Assembly (NCBI GenBank): GCA_964461715.1
Contig: CAYWVR010000001.1
Span: forward strand, 62,001-126,000
DNA from: CAYWVR01 sp964461715
Lineage (GTDB): Bacteria > Planctomycetota > Phycisphaerae > FEN-1346
DNA: 64,000 nt
Reading direction: 5' to 3'
Made by a program: the position numbers and the translations under genes
In this document: positions 45,410-53,262 of the stretch, piece by piece
Layout of the letters: each line of letters starts with the position of its first letter
Position numbering within the stretch: the first letter of the stretch is position 1
The notes under the pieces: generated by a model
Told to the model about the DNA's origin: nothing
Seen by the model: only the letters and a program-made list of their open reading frames with translations
Database searches by the model: none

Positions 45410-45416
45410 GGCCCGA

Positions 45417-45445
45417 AGGATACGGTCCGGCCCGCCCGATGTCCA
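45417..45445 (-). promoter_or_regulatory. Near-consensus promoter giving a leaderless ABC-F message
   Basis: Minus-strand TGGACA (45440-45445, five of six to consensus), exactly 17 bases, TATCCT (45417-45422). Only 7 bases separate the -10 box from the ATG, so transcription should begin at or beside the start codon. The absence of a Shine-Dalgarno sequence supports this. Confidence 0.5.
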
Positions 45446-45468
45446 TGCCCCATCGGGCGGCCTCGTCC

Positions 45469-45513
45469 GCGTTGCCCATCTGCCACGCGACGCGTTGCCC
45501 ATCTGCCACGCGA
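45469..45513. repeat. Direct repeat, 22-bp unit, two copies
   Basis: The 22-base unit beginning GCGTTGCCCATCTGCC occurs at 45469-45490 and again at 45492-45513, a 23-base period. It lies upstream of the ABC-F promoter and could be a duplicated operator or simply slippage. Confidence 0.6.
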
Positions 45514-45924
45514 GGCGTTTCCCGAAGTCAACGCGCGGTCGTGATCGCGATTCGCAGCGCGATACTTGATCGACGGGAAACGCGGACCTTCCACCCCCAA
45601 CATATGGGGGGCGCCCAACTGCGCGGCGGGGCCTACTCTGGGTATCGGTTTCGATGCTCAGGTGTACGTGTGGCGGGATTCGTGAAACGTTTTATCCCTA
45701 AGCGACACACTTTTCGCGACTTTTTGGGGGGTACCGGGGGGGTAAGCGGGGGTGAAGCGGGTACTTCTTGCACGTTTTCGGGGGTTTGTGACGACGAACT
45801 TGGGCGTGCGCGGCGTTGCCGTGTCGCGGAGGCGTAAGGGGTTTCCGTGAGGGCGGCCACAAGGTCGAAGGTCGCGTCCTTCCCCTGGACAGCTCGCCTC
45901 GCCGGACGGATGAGACCTCGACGG
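45514..45924. other. Gene-free, lower-GC intergenic stretch
   Basis: Part of the 712-base space between the ABC-F gene and the long TPR gene. It contains T-rich and G-run sequence unlike its surroundings, a G-quadruplex-type motif (45726-45761), and no open frame with protein-coding character or recognisable homology. A minus-strand frame across 45633-45860 has no ribosome site and is Ser/Pro/Arg-rich. Confidence 0.5.
45726..45761 (+). other. G-quadruplex-type motif
   Basis: Four G-runs of 6, 7, 5 and 3 bases (45726-45731, 45736-45742, 45748-45752, 45759-45761) separated by loops of 4-6 bases. It satisfies the usual G4 pattern and stands in a T-rich flank. Confidence 0.55.
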
Positions 45925-46084
45925 ATCGAGGGCGCCGGCGAACGTCAGGTTGTGCGCCGCGCCTTACGACCAGAGCACATCGACGCTGCCGGGCTCAAGG
46001 GGGAGGTCCTCGAAGTCGCAGGCGAGCGGATGAATGCGGTCCGCCAGGCCGCGAGCCCGGGCCGCATCCATGGCCCGTCGCGAC
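45925..46084 (-). pseudogene. Fragment of a class I SAM-dependent methyltransferase
   Basis: Reading the minus strand, about 46 codons resemble the motif II-III part of small-molecule methyltransferases: ARARGLADRIHPLACDFEDL then P-G-S-V-D-V-L-W-S, a TAA stop at 45964-45966 exactly where relatives have Glu, then GAAHNLTFAGALD. Nothing before the AdoMet loop or after this piece remains. It lies just downstream of the TPR gene and is clearly dead. Confidence 0.5.
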
Positions 46085-46121
46085 CCTCACCGCATCCCTC
46101 TTCCGTCCAGGGCGAGGGGGC

Positions 46122-48341
46122 CTATCGCTGCCGCACGCCGCGAATGCGCGCGGCGCGCTGTTCGAGCGGTTGGGCGGCGGCGGGGCGTTGGGTGGCCCGG
46201 TAGAGGCCCGCGAGGTTCTCGGCGGCGGCGGCGGTGTCGGGATGGTCGGGGCCGAGGGTCGTCTCCTGGATTCCCAAGGCCCGCTTGAAGAGCGGCTCGG
46301 CCTCGGCGTAGCGCGCCTGGTTGCTATAGAGATACGCCAGATTATTGAGGCTTGCCGCGACGTCCGGGTGGTCCGCGCCGAATGTCGCCTTTCGGACCGC
46401 CAGGGCCCGCTCCAAGAGCGGCTCGGCCTCCTCGAAGCGTCCCTGGATGCGGTAGAGGCCCCCAAGGTTCGAGAGGCTCGTCGCGACGTCGGGATGGTCG
46501 GGCCCGAGGGACGTCTCGCGAATCTTGAGGGCCCTGTCCAGGAGCGGCTCGGCCTCGGCCCATCGGCCCTGCTGCCGGTAGACGCGGGCCAGGCTGTCGA
46601 GGGCGGCGGCGGTCCGGGGATGGTCTTTCGCTCGGCGGCCGTTCCCGATGGCCAGGGCCCGCCGGAGCATCGTCTCGGCCTGCCCGGTGCGGCCGGCGGC
46701 GGCATGGGCGAGGGCGAGGTTGTTGAGACTGGTCGCGACGTCCGGATGATTCCGCCCGAGGGCCTTCTCCTGGATCGCCACGGCCCGCTCCAGGAGCGGC
46801 AGGGCGGCCTCCTCCTCGCCCCGGCTGCGGTGCAGGGCGGCGAGGTGGTTGAGGGTGGCGGCGAGGTCGGGGTGCTGTCGCCCGAGGGCCGTCTCCTGGA
46901 TCGCGAGGGCCCGGGCGTAGAGGGGCGCGGCCTCGTCGAACCGGCCCTGCGTCCGATGATAACCCGCCAGGTTCACGAGGGCGGCGGCGAGGTCCGGGTG
47001 ATCGGGCCCGAGCGACCGTTCCCACACGCCGAGGGCCCGTCGGTACAGCCGCCCCGCCTCGTCGTAGCGGCCCCGCGTGTCGTGGAGCAGGGCGAGGTTG
47101 TTGAGGGACGCGGCGACGTCGGGGTGGTTGGGCCCGAGGGCTTTCTCGCGGATCGCCAGGGCCCGGCGGTACAGCGACTCCGCCTCGTCGTAGCGGCCGG
47201 CGTCGAGATGCAGCCCCGCCAGATTATTCAGGCCGCACGCCATCGTCGGGTGGTCCGGCCCGAGCTTCGATTCCCAGACCTGGAGGGCCCGTTCGTAGAG
47301 GGGCCCCGCCCGTTCGTCCTGGCCGCGCGCCGCGTAGAGGCGGCCAAGGTTGTTGACGCCGGCGGCGACGTCGGGATGGTCGGGCCCGAGGGTCCGCTCC
47401 CAGATTCGGACGGCCCGTTCGTAGAGCGGCTCCGCCTCGGCGTACTTGCCGCGCATGTCGTGGAGGAAGGCGAGGTTGTTGAGGGCGACGGCGGTGTCGG
47501 GATGGTCGGGTCCGAGCTTCGCCTCGCGGATGGCGAGGGCCCGGCGAAGGAGCGGCTCGGCCTCGTCGTAGCGTCCCTGCGTGCGGTGGAGCAGGGCAAG
47601 ATTGTTCAGGGCCGTCGCCACGTCGGGGTGATCGGGCCCGAGGGCCTTCTCCCATATTTCGAGGGCTTCCCCATAGAGCCGCTCGGCCTCGTCGTAGCGT
47701 CCCCGGCTCCGGTGGAGCTCGGCGAGGTTGTTGAGGCCCCGGGCGGTGGTGGGGCGCGGCGGGCCGCCCCCGTTCTTCTTCAGCTCGAGGGAGCGGGCGT
47801 AAAGCTCCGCGGCCTTCTCGTTTCGGCCGCGGCTTCGGTAGAGGGCGGCAAGGTTGTTGAGGCACGTGGCCAGCGCCCGCGGCGCGCACCCGTCGGTCTC
47901 GCAGATTTCCCGCGACCGGCGGTAGAGCGGCTCGGCCTCCTCGAGCTTGCCCTGATGGTGATAGAGAATCGCAAGGTTATTGAGACTCGTCGCCACGTCG
48001 GGGTGCTTCGGCCCGAAGTGCCGCTCGCGGATCTCGAGCGCGCGGCGGTAATGCGGCTCGGCCCGGCGATAATCGCCGCGCGCCCGGCAGAGGCGGGCGA
48101 CGTGGTTGTGGCTGGTGGCGGCGTCGGGGTGGTCTCGTCCGACGGTCCGCTCCGCGAGGTCGAGGGCCCGTTTCGCGACGTCCAGGGCCCGGTCGGTCTC
48201 GCCCGCGCGGCTGAGGCGGATCACCTCCCGGTTGAGCTCGATCCATTCGGGGCTCGTGCCGTCGGCCGGGGCTGCCGCAACGGCGCGGGCGAGGAACGTA
48301 AGGAACGCGAGAAGCGCGAGGAATCGTGCGAGGGCCTTCAT
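46122..48341 (-). CDS. Secreted kinesin-light-chain-type TPR protein (about 16 repeats)
   Basis: 739 residues from ATG 48341 with AAGGAGG upstream. A signal peptide (1-26, ending VAAAPADG) is followed by about sixteen 42-residue TPR units of the TPR_12/kinesin-light-chain type, each with the core G-P-D-H-P-D-V-A-T-S-L-N-N-L-A and a G-R-Y-x-E-A-E-P-L helix. It is almost nothing but repeats, so it should form a long superhelical binding rod in the periplasm. The DNA is correspondingly repetitive every 126 bases, prone to copy-number change. No operon partner: flanked by gene remnants on both sides. Confidence 0.92.
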   Translation of the reverse strand: MKALARFLALLAFLTFLARAVAAAPADGTSPEWIELNREVIRLSRAGETDRALDVAKRALDLAERTVGRDHPDAATSHNHVARLCRARGDYRRAEPHYRRALEIRERHFGPKHPDVATSLNNLAILYHHQGKLEEAEPLYRRSREICETDGCAPRALATCLNNLAALYRSRGRNEKAAELYARSLELKKNGGGPPRPTTARGLNNLAELHRSRGRYDEAERLYGEALEIWEKALGPDHPDVATALNNLALLHRTQGRYDEAEPLLRRALAIREAKLGPDHPDTAVALNNLAFLHDMRGKYAEAEPLYERAVRIWERTLGPDHPDVAAGVNNLGRLYAARGQDERAGPLYERALQVWESKLGPDHPTMACGLNNLAGLHLDAGRYDEAESLYRRALAIREKALGPNHPDVAASLNNLALLHDTRGRYDEAGRLYRRALGVWERSLGPDHPDLAAALVNLAGYHRTQGRFDEAAPLYARALAIQETALGRQHPDLAATLNHLAALHRSRGEEEAALPLLERAVAIQEKALGRNHPDVATSLNNLALAHAAAGRTGQAETMLRRALAIGNGRRAKDHPRTAAALDSLARVYRQQGRWAEAEPLLDRALKIRETSLGPDHPDVATSLSNLGGLYRIQGRFEEAEPLLERALAVRKATFGADHPDVAASLNNLAYLYSNQARYAEAEPLFKRALGIQETTLGPDHPDTAAAAENLAGLYRATQRPAAAQPLEQRAARIRGVRQR

Positions 48342-48357
48342 GGCGTCCTCCTTCTCT

Positions 48358-48386
48358 AGTCTTCGTGCCGCCGCCGGCCGGGTCAA
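48358..48386 (-). promoter_or_regulatory. Candidate promoter for the long TPR gene
   Basis: Minus-strand TTGACC (48381-48386), 17 bases, AAGACT (48358-48363), 16 bases before the ATG with AAGGAGG between. Good -35, weak first base of the -10. Confidence 0.35.
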
Positions 48387-48452
48387 GGCGACCCCGTACG
48401 TTCCTCTCACCGTCCGGGGGTATCTCGACTACGCGAGACGGGGGGCTTAAGC

Positions 48453-48606
48453 GCGTTCGGCGGGAAGCGGGGGGCCGCCGCCGGGACGTGGCACTTCTGC
48501 CCGACGTGCGGCGGGCCGCTTTTCTGGAAGAGCGACACCGGCGCCCCGATCGACCTCCTCGCCGGCACCCTCGACGATCCGGGCGTCTACGGGGAGAAGG
48601 AGCAGC
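48453..48606 (+). pseudogene. C-terminal fragment of a GFA/CENP-V-like zinc-binding protein
   Basis: On the plus strand about 50 codons read GTWHFCPTCGGPLFWKSD, then A-P-I-D-L-L-A-G-T-L-D-D-P-G-V-Y. The C-x-x-C-G-x-P-L-F-W and G-T-L-D-D-P motifs are those of the glutathione-dependent formaldehyde-activating (GFA, DUF636) family. The N-terminal half with the other zinc cysteines is absent, and the frame then runs into unrelated sequence. It abuts the SGNH fragment on the opposite strand. Confidence 0.45.
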
Positions 48607-48649
48607 CGGGCGGCGGGGGGACCGCGGCAGGGCGGGACTTCGCATGGCG

Positions 48650-48900
48650 ATGCGCGGGCGTCGTCGAAGGCGGCCTGGAAGGCGACGAAGCGGGCGTCGC
48701 AGACCTCGGCCGGCTCGCGCACGACCCTCCGCCCGGACGCCATCGGCGCGTGCCACGCCTCCGTCACGGCCCCGCACGGCAGGATGAAGGGTTCGCAGAG
48801 GACGAGCCGCGCCTCCGGCCGCTGCGTGCGCGTCCCGTCCCGCAGCACCCGGTAGACCTCTGCATATCGGTTCACTTCGACGCCGTTGCGCCGCCCCTCC
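48650..48900 (-). pseudogene. Internal fragment of an SGNH/GDSL hydrolase
   Basis: Beginning six bases after the DUF362 stop, the minus strand encodes NGVEVNRYAEVYRVL, then PEARLVLCEPFILPCGAVTE and ARFVAFQAAFDDA, which is the central part of secreted planctomycete SGNH hydrolases. The nucleophile block (GDS) at the N-terminus and the D-G-V-H-P-T catalytic block at the C-terminus are both missing; the frame degenerates after FDDA. Non-functional. Confidence 0.55.
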
Positions 48901-48905
48901 TTCGC

Positions 48906-49991
48906 TTATTGTGCCTGCAAGAGCCGCATGCGCCGCGCGAGGTCCATGGCCTCGTAGCGGCACATTTCGTGGCAGCAGAAGCAGGCGATGCATTTCGCAT
49001 AGTCGATCTCGGGGCCCGCCTCGGTCATCGTGATCGCCTCGACCGGACACGCCGCCGCGCACGAGCCGCACTTGACGCACCGCCCGGCCCGCAGCCGCGG
49101 CTTCGTGCAGAAGAGATACGTCGCCAGCCGCGCCAGCCACCCGCCCATGCCCATGCCGATGCGCGGCAAACGGAAGCCGGGGACGGGGTCCGCGGGGCCC
49201 TCGACGCGCACGCCGTCCATCCCCGCGGGACCGAGGCCGCGCGCGGCCGCGGCGGCCGGCGTCGGCAGCCGCTCGGGCACGAAACCCATCATCGTGGCCA
49301 TGCAGACGTCGAGGGCGACGGCGTTGGTGGCGGCAAGCAATCGCCCGACCTCGCGCGGCGCTCCGCCGGAGGGGCCCTGGCCCTCCATCGCGACGACGGC
49401 GTCGAGGAGCGTCAGGTCCGGCGGGCGGACCTGGTAGACGTCGACGATGGCGCGGCCGAAGGCGTCGGGCCCGCGGGCCTCGCGATGGAGCCGCATCTTC
49501 TCGCCGCCCACCAGATAGCCATACGTATTCTTGACGCCGCCCGTGATCCCCGCCGCGACGTGCGTCTTCATCTTCGGGAGGCTGACCAGGAGGTCGGCTT
49601 CGAGCACCTCGCGGCTGACGGCGAAGGCGTCGGCGAACTCGCTCCCGGTCGGGGTGCGGACGGGCGAGGCCCCGAGGTTCACGTACCGCTCGCCCGCGAC
49701 GCCGAGGATGCCCGAGGCTCGGGCGGCGTGCTCATTGGAGCCGTAGGCCCGCATGCCGGAGTTGTCGCCCACCCGGACGCGCCCCGCCCCGCGCCGCTCC
49801 AGTGCCGCGATCGTCGCCGCCACCAGGCTCGGGTGCGTACACACGTGCTTCTCGGGCGGCAGGGGCCCGAGGATGTTCGGCTTGACCAGGACGGTCCGTC
49901 CGCGCACCTCGACCCCGAACGCATCGAACGCCGCCTCCACCGCCTCCGTGATGCGGTCGTAATCGGTCTCGTACGCGACGACCAGGTCCAT
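48906..49991 (-). CDS. DUF362 protein with two 4Fe-4S clusters
   Basis: 361 residues from ATG 49991 (AAGGA site). The DUF362 domain occupies about 1-290: V-L-V-K-P-N-I-L-G, VRVGDNSGM, a L-V-S-L-P-K-M-K-T-H-V motif and D-L-T-L-L-D-A-V-V-A-M-E-G-Q-G-P. A C-terminal ferredoxin region has two cluster sets, CVKCGSCAAACP and CIACFCCHEMC. The second set lacks the usual final Cys-Pro, having CRYEA. Function unknown; DUF362 proteins are thought to be iron-sulfur electron carriers or maturation factors. It is followed by the dead SGNH piece and preceded (32 bases) by the GH29 gene, so both may be co-transcribed. Confidence 0.88.
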   Translation of the reverse strand: MDLVVAYETDYDRITEAVEAAFDAFGVEVRGRTVLVKPNILGPLPPEKHVCTHPSLVAATIAALERRGAGRVRVGDNSGMRAYGSNEHAARASGILGVAGERYVNLGASPVRTPTGSEFADAFAVSREVLEADLLVSLPKMKTHVAAGITGGVKNTYGYLVGGEKMRLHREARGPDAFGRAIVDVYQVRPPDLTLLDAVVAMEGQGPSGGAPREVGRLLAATNAVALDVCMATMMGFVPERLPTPAAAAARGLGPAGMDGVRVEGPADPVPGFRLPRIGMGMGGWLARLATYLFCTKPRLRAGRCVKCGSCAAACPVEAITMTEAGPEIDYAKCIACFCCHEMCRYEAMDLARRMRLLQAQ

Positions 49992-50023
49992 GGCGCCGTC
50001 CTTGCCCCAAGGTCGGGCGTGCG

Positions 50024-51319
50024 CTACGCCTCCTTCAGGAACATCTCGACCACCGGCACCGTTACGTCCGGTTGGACGACCGGGAGGGTGAGGGCGAGGG
50101 TGGTCTGGGCGTCGGTCTTGCGGCTCTGAGGATGGTCGGCGACGGTCTTCATGGCGACCTCGGAGGCGTCGTTCAGGAGCTGGGCGTACTCGACGCGGCC
50201 GGCGAGGCCCGGCAGGAAGAGCATCTTGAAGGGCCAGGCGAACACGTGGCAGTAGAGGCGGTTCGTCTCGGGGTTGTAGGTGTAGCGGCAATCGGCGGGG
50301 GCGACGAGGTCGTCGGGCGCGGCGGTGCAGCCGTAGATGGACCGGTCGTGGTATTTCATCCATCGGCCCATGCCGGCGAGTCGGTCGAGGGCCCGGGCGT
50401 CGAACTCGCCGCGCCCCGTGGGCCCGACGTTCAGGAGCAGGTTCCCGCCCTTCGAGACCGAGTCGACGAGCATGCGGACGAGAAGGTCGACGCTTTTCCA
50501 CGTCATCTCATCGCGATCATATCCCCACGAGCCGGAGAACGTCTGGCACGCCTCCCACACCACGGGCGTCCCGTCGACGCGGACCCACTCCCGCGGCTGG
50601 AACTGCTCGGGCGTCTTGATGTCCCAGCCTTCCTCGAGGTCCAGCCGGTCGTTCAGGAGGATGTCGGGCGCCCGCTCGCGGATGATCTTGATGAGTGTCT
50701 CGCTCTGCCAGGCCTCGCGGCCCTTGCCCTCGGGCCCGCGGTTCCTGTAGGAGAAGTCGAACCAGAGGATGTCGACCGGGGCGAAGCGGGTGAGCAGCTC
50801 GCGGACCTGGCCGTGGAGGTACTCGGCATACTTGGCCTGGTCGCGGCCCTCGTTCATCTTCTCGCGGTCGCCGTGGTTGCGGTACGGGCCGAGGATGGGG
50901 TCGAGCTTGTACTGCGGGTGGTGCCAGTCGATGAGCGAGTGGTAGAAGCCGACCCGCATATCTTCCTTGCGGAACGCGTCGACCATCGGGGCCAGCAGGT
51001 CCCGCCTCGCGGGCGTGTTCGGGGCCTTGTAGTCCGTCCGGTCCGTGTCCCACAGGCAGAATCCCTCGTGGTGCTTCGTGGTGACGACGAAGTACTTCAT
51101 GCCCGCGCCGGCGGCGGCGGCGGCCCAGGCGGCGGGGTCGTAGAGGTCCGGGTCGAAATGGCGGAAGTAAACGTCGTAGACCTCGTCCGGGATCTCTTCC
51201 CGGTGTTTCACCCACTCGTGCCGGGCCGCCAGGGCGTACAGGCCCCAGTGGATGAAGAGGCCGAATCGGTCGTGGACGAACCAGCTCGTGTCGCCGGGGC
51301 TCGGTCGGGTTTCCAGCAT
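50024..51319 (-). CDS. GH29 alpha-L-fucosidase
   Basis: 431 residues with AGGAG seven bases before ATG 51319. The family 29 barrel is clear: FGLFIHWGLYALAARHEWVK, YFVVTTKHHEGFCLWD (substrate-binding His-His), and the nucleophile Asp in VDILWFDFSYRNR. The WGYDRDEMTWKSVDLLVRML and GGNLLLNVGPTGRGEFD blocks are usual for GH29. The C-terminus past about 340 is the small beta-sandwich. No signal peptide, so it acts in the cytoplasm on imported fucosides, or it is exported by a non-classical route. The product is fucose released with retained configuration. Confidence 0.93.
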   Translation of the reverse strand: MLETRPSPGDTSWFVHDRFGLFIHWGLYALAARHEWVKHREEIPDEVYDVYFRHFDPDLYDPAAWAAAAAGAGMKYFVVTTKHHEGFCLWDTDRTDYKAPNTPARRDLLAPMVDAFRKEDMRVGFYHSLIDWHHPQYKLDPILGPYRNHGDREKMNEGRDQAKYAEYLHGQVRELLTRFAPVDILWFDFSYRNRGPEGKGREAWQSETLIKIIRERAPDILLNDRLDLEEGWDIKTPEQFQPREWVRVDGTPVVWEACQTFSGSWGYDRDEMTWKSVDLLVRMLVDSVSKGGNLLLNVGPTGRGEFDARALDRLAGMGRWMKYHDRSIYGCTAAPDDLVAPADCRYTYNPETNRLYCHVFAWPFKMLFLPGLAGRVEYAQLLNDASEVAMKTVADHPQSRKTDAQTTLALTLPVVQPDVTVPVVEMFLKEA

Positions 51320-51403
51320 GGTTGGGCTCCTGTCGGGTTCGGAGTATTCCAGATAAAAATAGCGAGGGCCGCCCCGAATGCAAGCGCAAGGCGCGCGCGT
51401 CGC

Positions 51404-52936
51404 CTACGCCCCGAGCGCGTCGACGACCGTCTCGCGCATCAGGTCGGCGGGGGCCGCGCGGCCGGTCCAGAGCTCGAACTGCTCGACGGCCTGGCGGAGA
51501 AAGTGGTCGAGGCCGCGCACGGTCCGGCCGCCGGCGGCCCGGGCCTCGCGAAGGAGCCGCGTCTCGGCGGGGTTGTAGACGGCGTCGTAGACGACCAGGT
51601 CCTCGGTCAGCATCGAGGCGGGGACGGGCGAGGCGTCCGTCTCCGGGTGCATGCCGACGGGCGTGCAGTTGAGGAGGAGGTCGATTCTGACGCTGCAGTT
51701 TTCGATTTTCGATGGAAGGACCACGGCCCCGGTTTCCGACGCCAGGGCTTCGGCGCGTTCGGTGTCGACGTCCGAAAGCATCACCTCCGCGCCGCGCTGG
51801 GCGAGGCCGAAGGCCATGGCCCGCCCCACGCCGCCCGCGCCGAGAACAAGGGCCCGCTTGCCCGCGAGCCCCCCCTCGCCGACGACCGCCTCGATGGACG
51901 CCATCCCGGCGGTCCAATCCGTGTTCGTGCCGAAGAGCGACCCGTCGCCTCGGCGCTGGACGGTGTTGATGGCCCCGATGCGGCGGGCAAGCGGCTCGAT
52001 CTCGTCCATCGCCGCCATCACGGACTGCTTGTGCGGGATGGTGACCGAGTAGCCCGCGAAATCGAACTCGCGCATCGCGGGGACGAAGCGGGCGGCGTCG
52101 CCCTCGACCCACAGGGGCAGGTAGACGGCGTCGAGCCCCAGGGCCGCGAAGGCCGCGTTATGAATCTGGGGGCTCAGGCTGTGGCCGACGGGGTCGGCGA
52201 TGACGCCGTAGACGTCCGTGGCGGGGCCCAGCGCGTGGGCCCGGTACCGCTCGCGCATGAGTCGGGCCGTCACCTGTCCCGGCGCGGCCTCGCGCCCGCC
52301 GCCCTCGAACGCGCCGAACGTCAGGAACGCGCCGAACTTGCGGGCGAGGACCCGGGTCAGCACGCCGCGCTCGCCCATCGACAGGGCGATCGTCGGCACG
52401 GTTGCGTCGCGAAGGAGCCGCAGCACGGGCACCGTGTCGAGGATGTGGCGGGCGGTGACGGCGATTTTGACGACGTCGGCGCCGGTGGCGGCAAGGCGGG
52501 CGTGGAGGGCCGGGAGATCGTCCGGCGTCCCCTCGGGGTCGTGGAAACTGACGATGCGCCGGGCGGCGACGGGTCCGAGGGCCGCGATTGCGTCGTGCTC
52601 GACGTCGACGTAGTCGGCCCCGAGGTCGGCGGCGCGTCGGAGAAGGGCCAGGCGCTCGTTCTCCGGCCCGTCCCACAGGCCGCCCTCTCGCACGGGCCGA
52701 CAGGTGACGATGACGGGGCAGGGGGGCGAGGCGAGGAGGCGCTCCAGGTCCCGCTCGTCCATGGCGTCGAGCCGCAGCTCGACGGCGTCGGCGGACTCGG
52801 CGGCGCGGACCATTTCGTCCAGGGCCGCGTCCGTCGAGGCGGGCATCAGGCTAGTGCAGAGCATGGGAGGCGGAACCCGAATCTCGAAGCGCCCCAGGCG
52901 CATGACGAAACCGCGGCGAGCAACGCCCGCCGTCAT
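51404..52936 (-). CDS. aroDE: Bifunctional 3-dehydroquinate dehydratase / shikimate dehydrogenase
   Basis: A 510-residue fusion performing consecutive steps of the shikimate pathway. The type I dehydratase (about 24-235) has the Schiff-base Lys157 (VVKIAVTA) and catalytic His132 (SFHDPEG). The dehydrogenase (about 241-510) has GHSLSPQIHNAAF, the catalytic Lys303 (TIPHKQS) and Asp340 (TNTDW), and the NADP loop GAGGVGRAMA (366-375). The start may be ATG 52936 or 52903; neither has a clear ribosome site, and rpsT ends 18 bases upstream, so translation may be coupled. Such fusions are known in plants, chlamydiae and planctomycetes. Confidence 0.95.
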   Translation of the reverse strand: MTAGVARRGFVMRLGRFEIRVPPPMLCTSLMPASTDAALDEMVRAAESADAVELRLDAMDERDLERLLASPPCPVIVTCRPVREGGLWDGPENERLALLRRAADLGADYVDVEHDAIAALGPVAARRIVSFHDPEGTPDDLPALHARLAATGADVVKIAVTARHILDTVPVLRLLRDATVPTIALSMGERGVLTRVLARKFGAFLTFGAFEGGGREAAPGQVTARLMRERYRAHALGPATDVYGVIADPVGHSLSPQIHNAAFAALGLDAVYLPLWVEGDAARFVPAMREFDFAGYSVTIPHKQSVMAAMDEIEPLARRIGAINTVQRRGDGSLFGTNTDWTAGMASIEAVVGEGGLAGKRALVLGAGGVGRAMAFGLAQRGAEVMLSDVDTERAEALASETGAVVLPSKIENCSVRIDLLLNCTPVGMHPETDASPVPASMLTEDLVVYDAVYNPAETRLLREARAAGGRTVRGLDHFLRQAVEQFELWTGRAAPADLMRETVVDALGA

Positions 52937-52954
52937 CCCGCGCGTCGCGCGTCC

Positions 52955-53248
52955 TTACACGTCCGTCGCGGGCGCGGCCGCTGCGGCGGCCAGGGCGTCG
53001 AGCTTCTTCTGCATGCGGCCGATGAGGCGGCCGGCGGTGTTGCGGTGCAGGGGCCCGTTGGCGGCAGCGCGGTGCATCAGCTCCTGGACGCGGCGGAAGG
53101 CGGCGCGGGTCTCGTCGACGTTCCCGGCCGCGAAGGCTTCGTCGAAGGCGCGGCGAACGGTGCGGATGCGGCTCTTGATGGCGCGGTTCCGCCGGCGTTG
53201 GCGGGCGTTCTGTCGGACGCGTTTGCGGGCGGAGACGGAATGGGGCAT
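52955..53248 (-). CDS. rpsT: 30S ribosomal protein S20
   Basis: 97 residues, about ten longer than E. coli S20 owing to an Ala-rich tail. The N-terminus is very basic (SARKRVRQNARQRRRNRAIKS) and matches the S20 consensus; the C-terminal GLIHRNTAGR-type motif reads LHRNTAGRLIGRMQKKL. It binds 16S rRNA helices 9 and 44 during small-subunit assembly. It sits 14 bases after the TPR gene and 18 before aroDE, within one operon. Confidence 0.95.
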   Translation of the reverse strand: MPHSVSARKRVRQNARQRRRNRAIKSRIRTVRRAFDEAFAAGNVDETRAAFRRVQELMHRAAANGPLHRNTAGRLIGRMQKKLDALAAAAAAPATDV

Positions 53249-53262
53249 GACGGAGGTTCCCT

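Noticed and set aside
45633..45860. A 75-codon minus-strand frame beside the G-quadruplex motif
   Set aside because: No homology, no ribosome site, and the composition of non-coding DNA.
45847..46203. A short plus-strand frame in the gap before the long TPR gene
   Set aside because: Runs antiparallel to the methyltransferase remnant and into the TPR gene; Arg/Ser/Ala-rich, no ribosome site.
46122..48341. The 126-base periodicity taken as a possible CRISPR-like or satellite array
   Set aside because: The period is the 42-residue TPR unit of an intact gene; there are no unique spacers.
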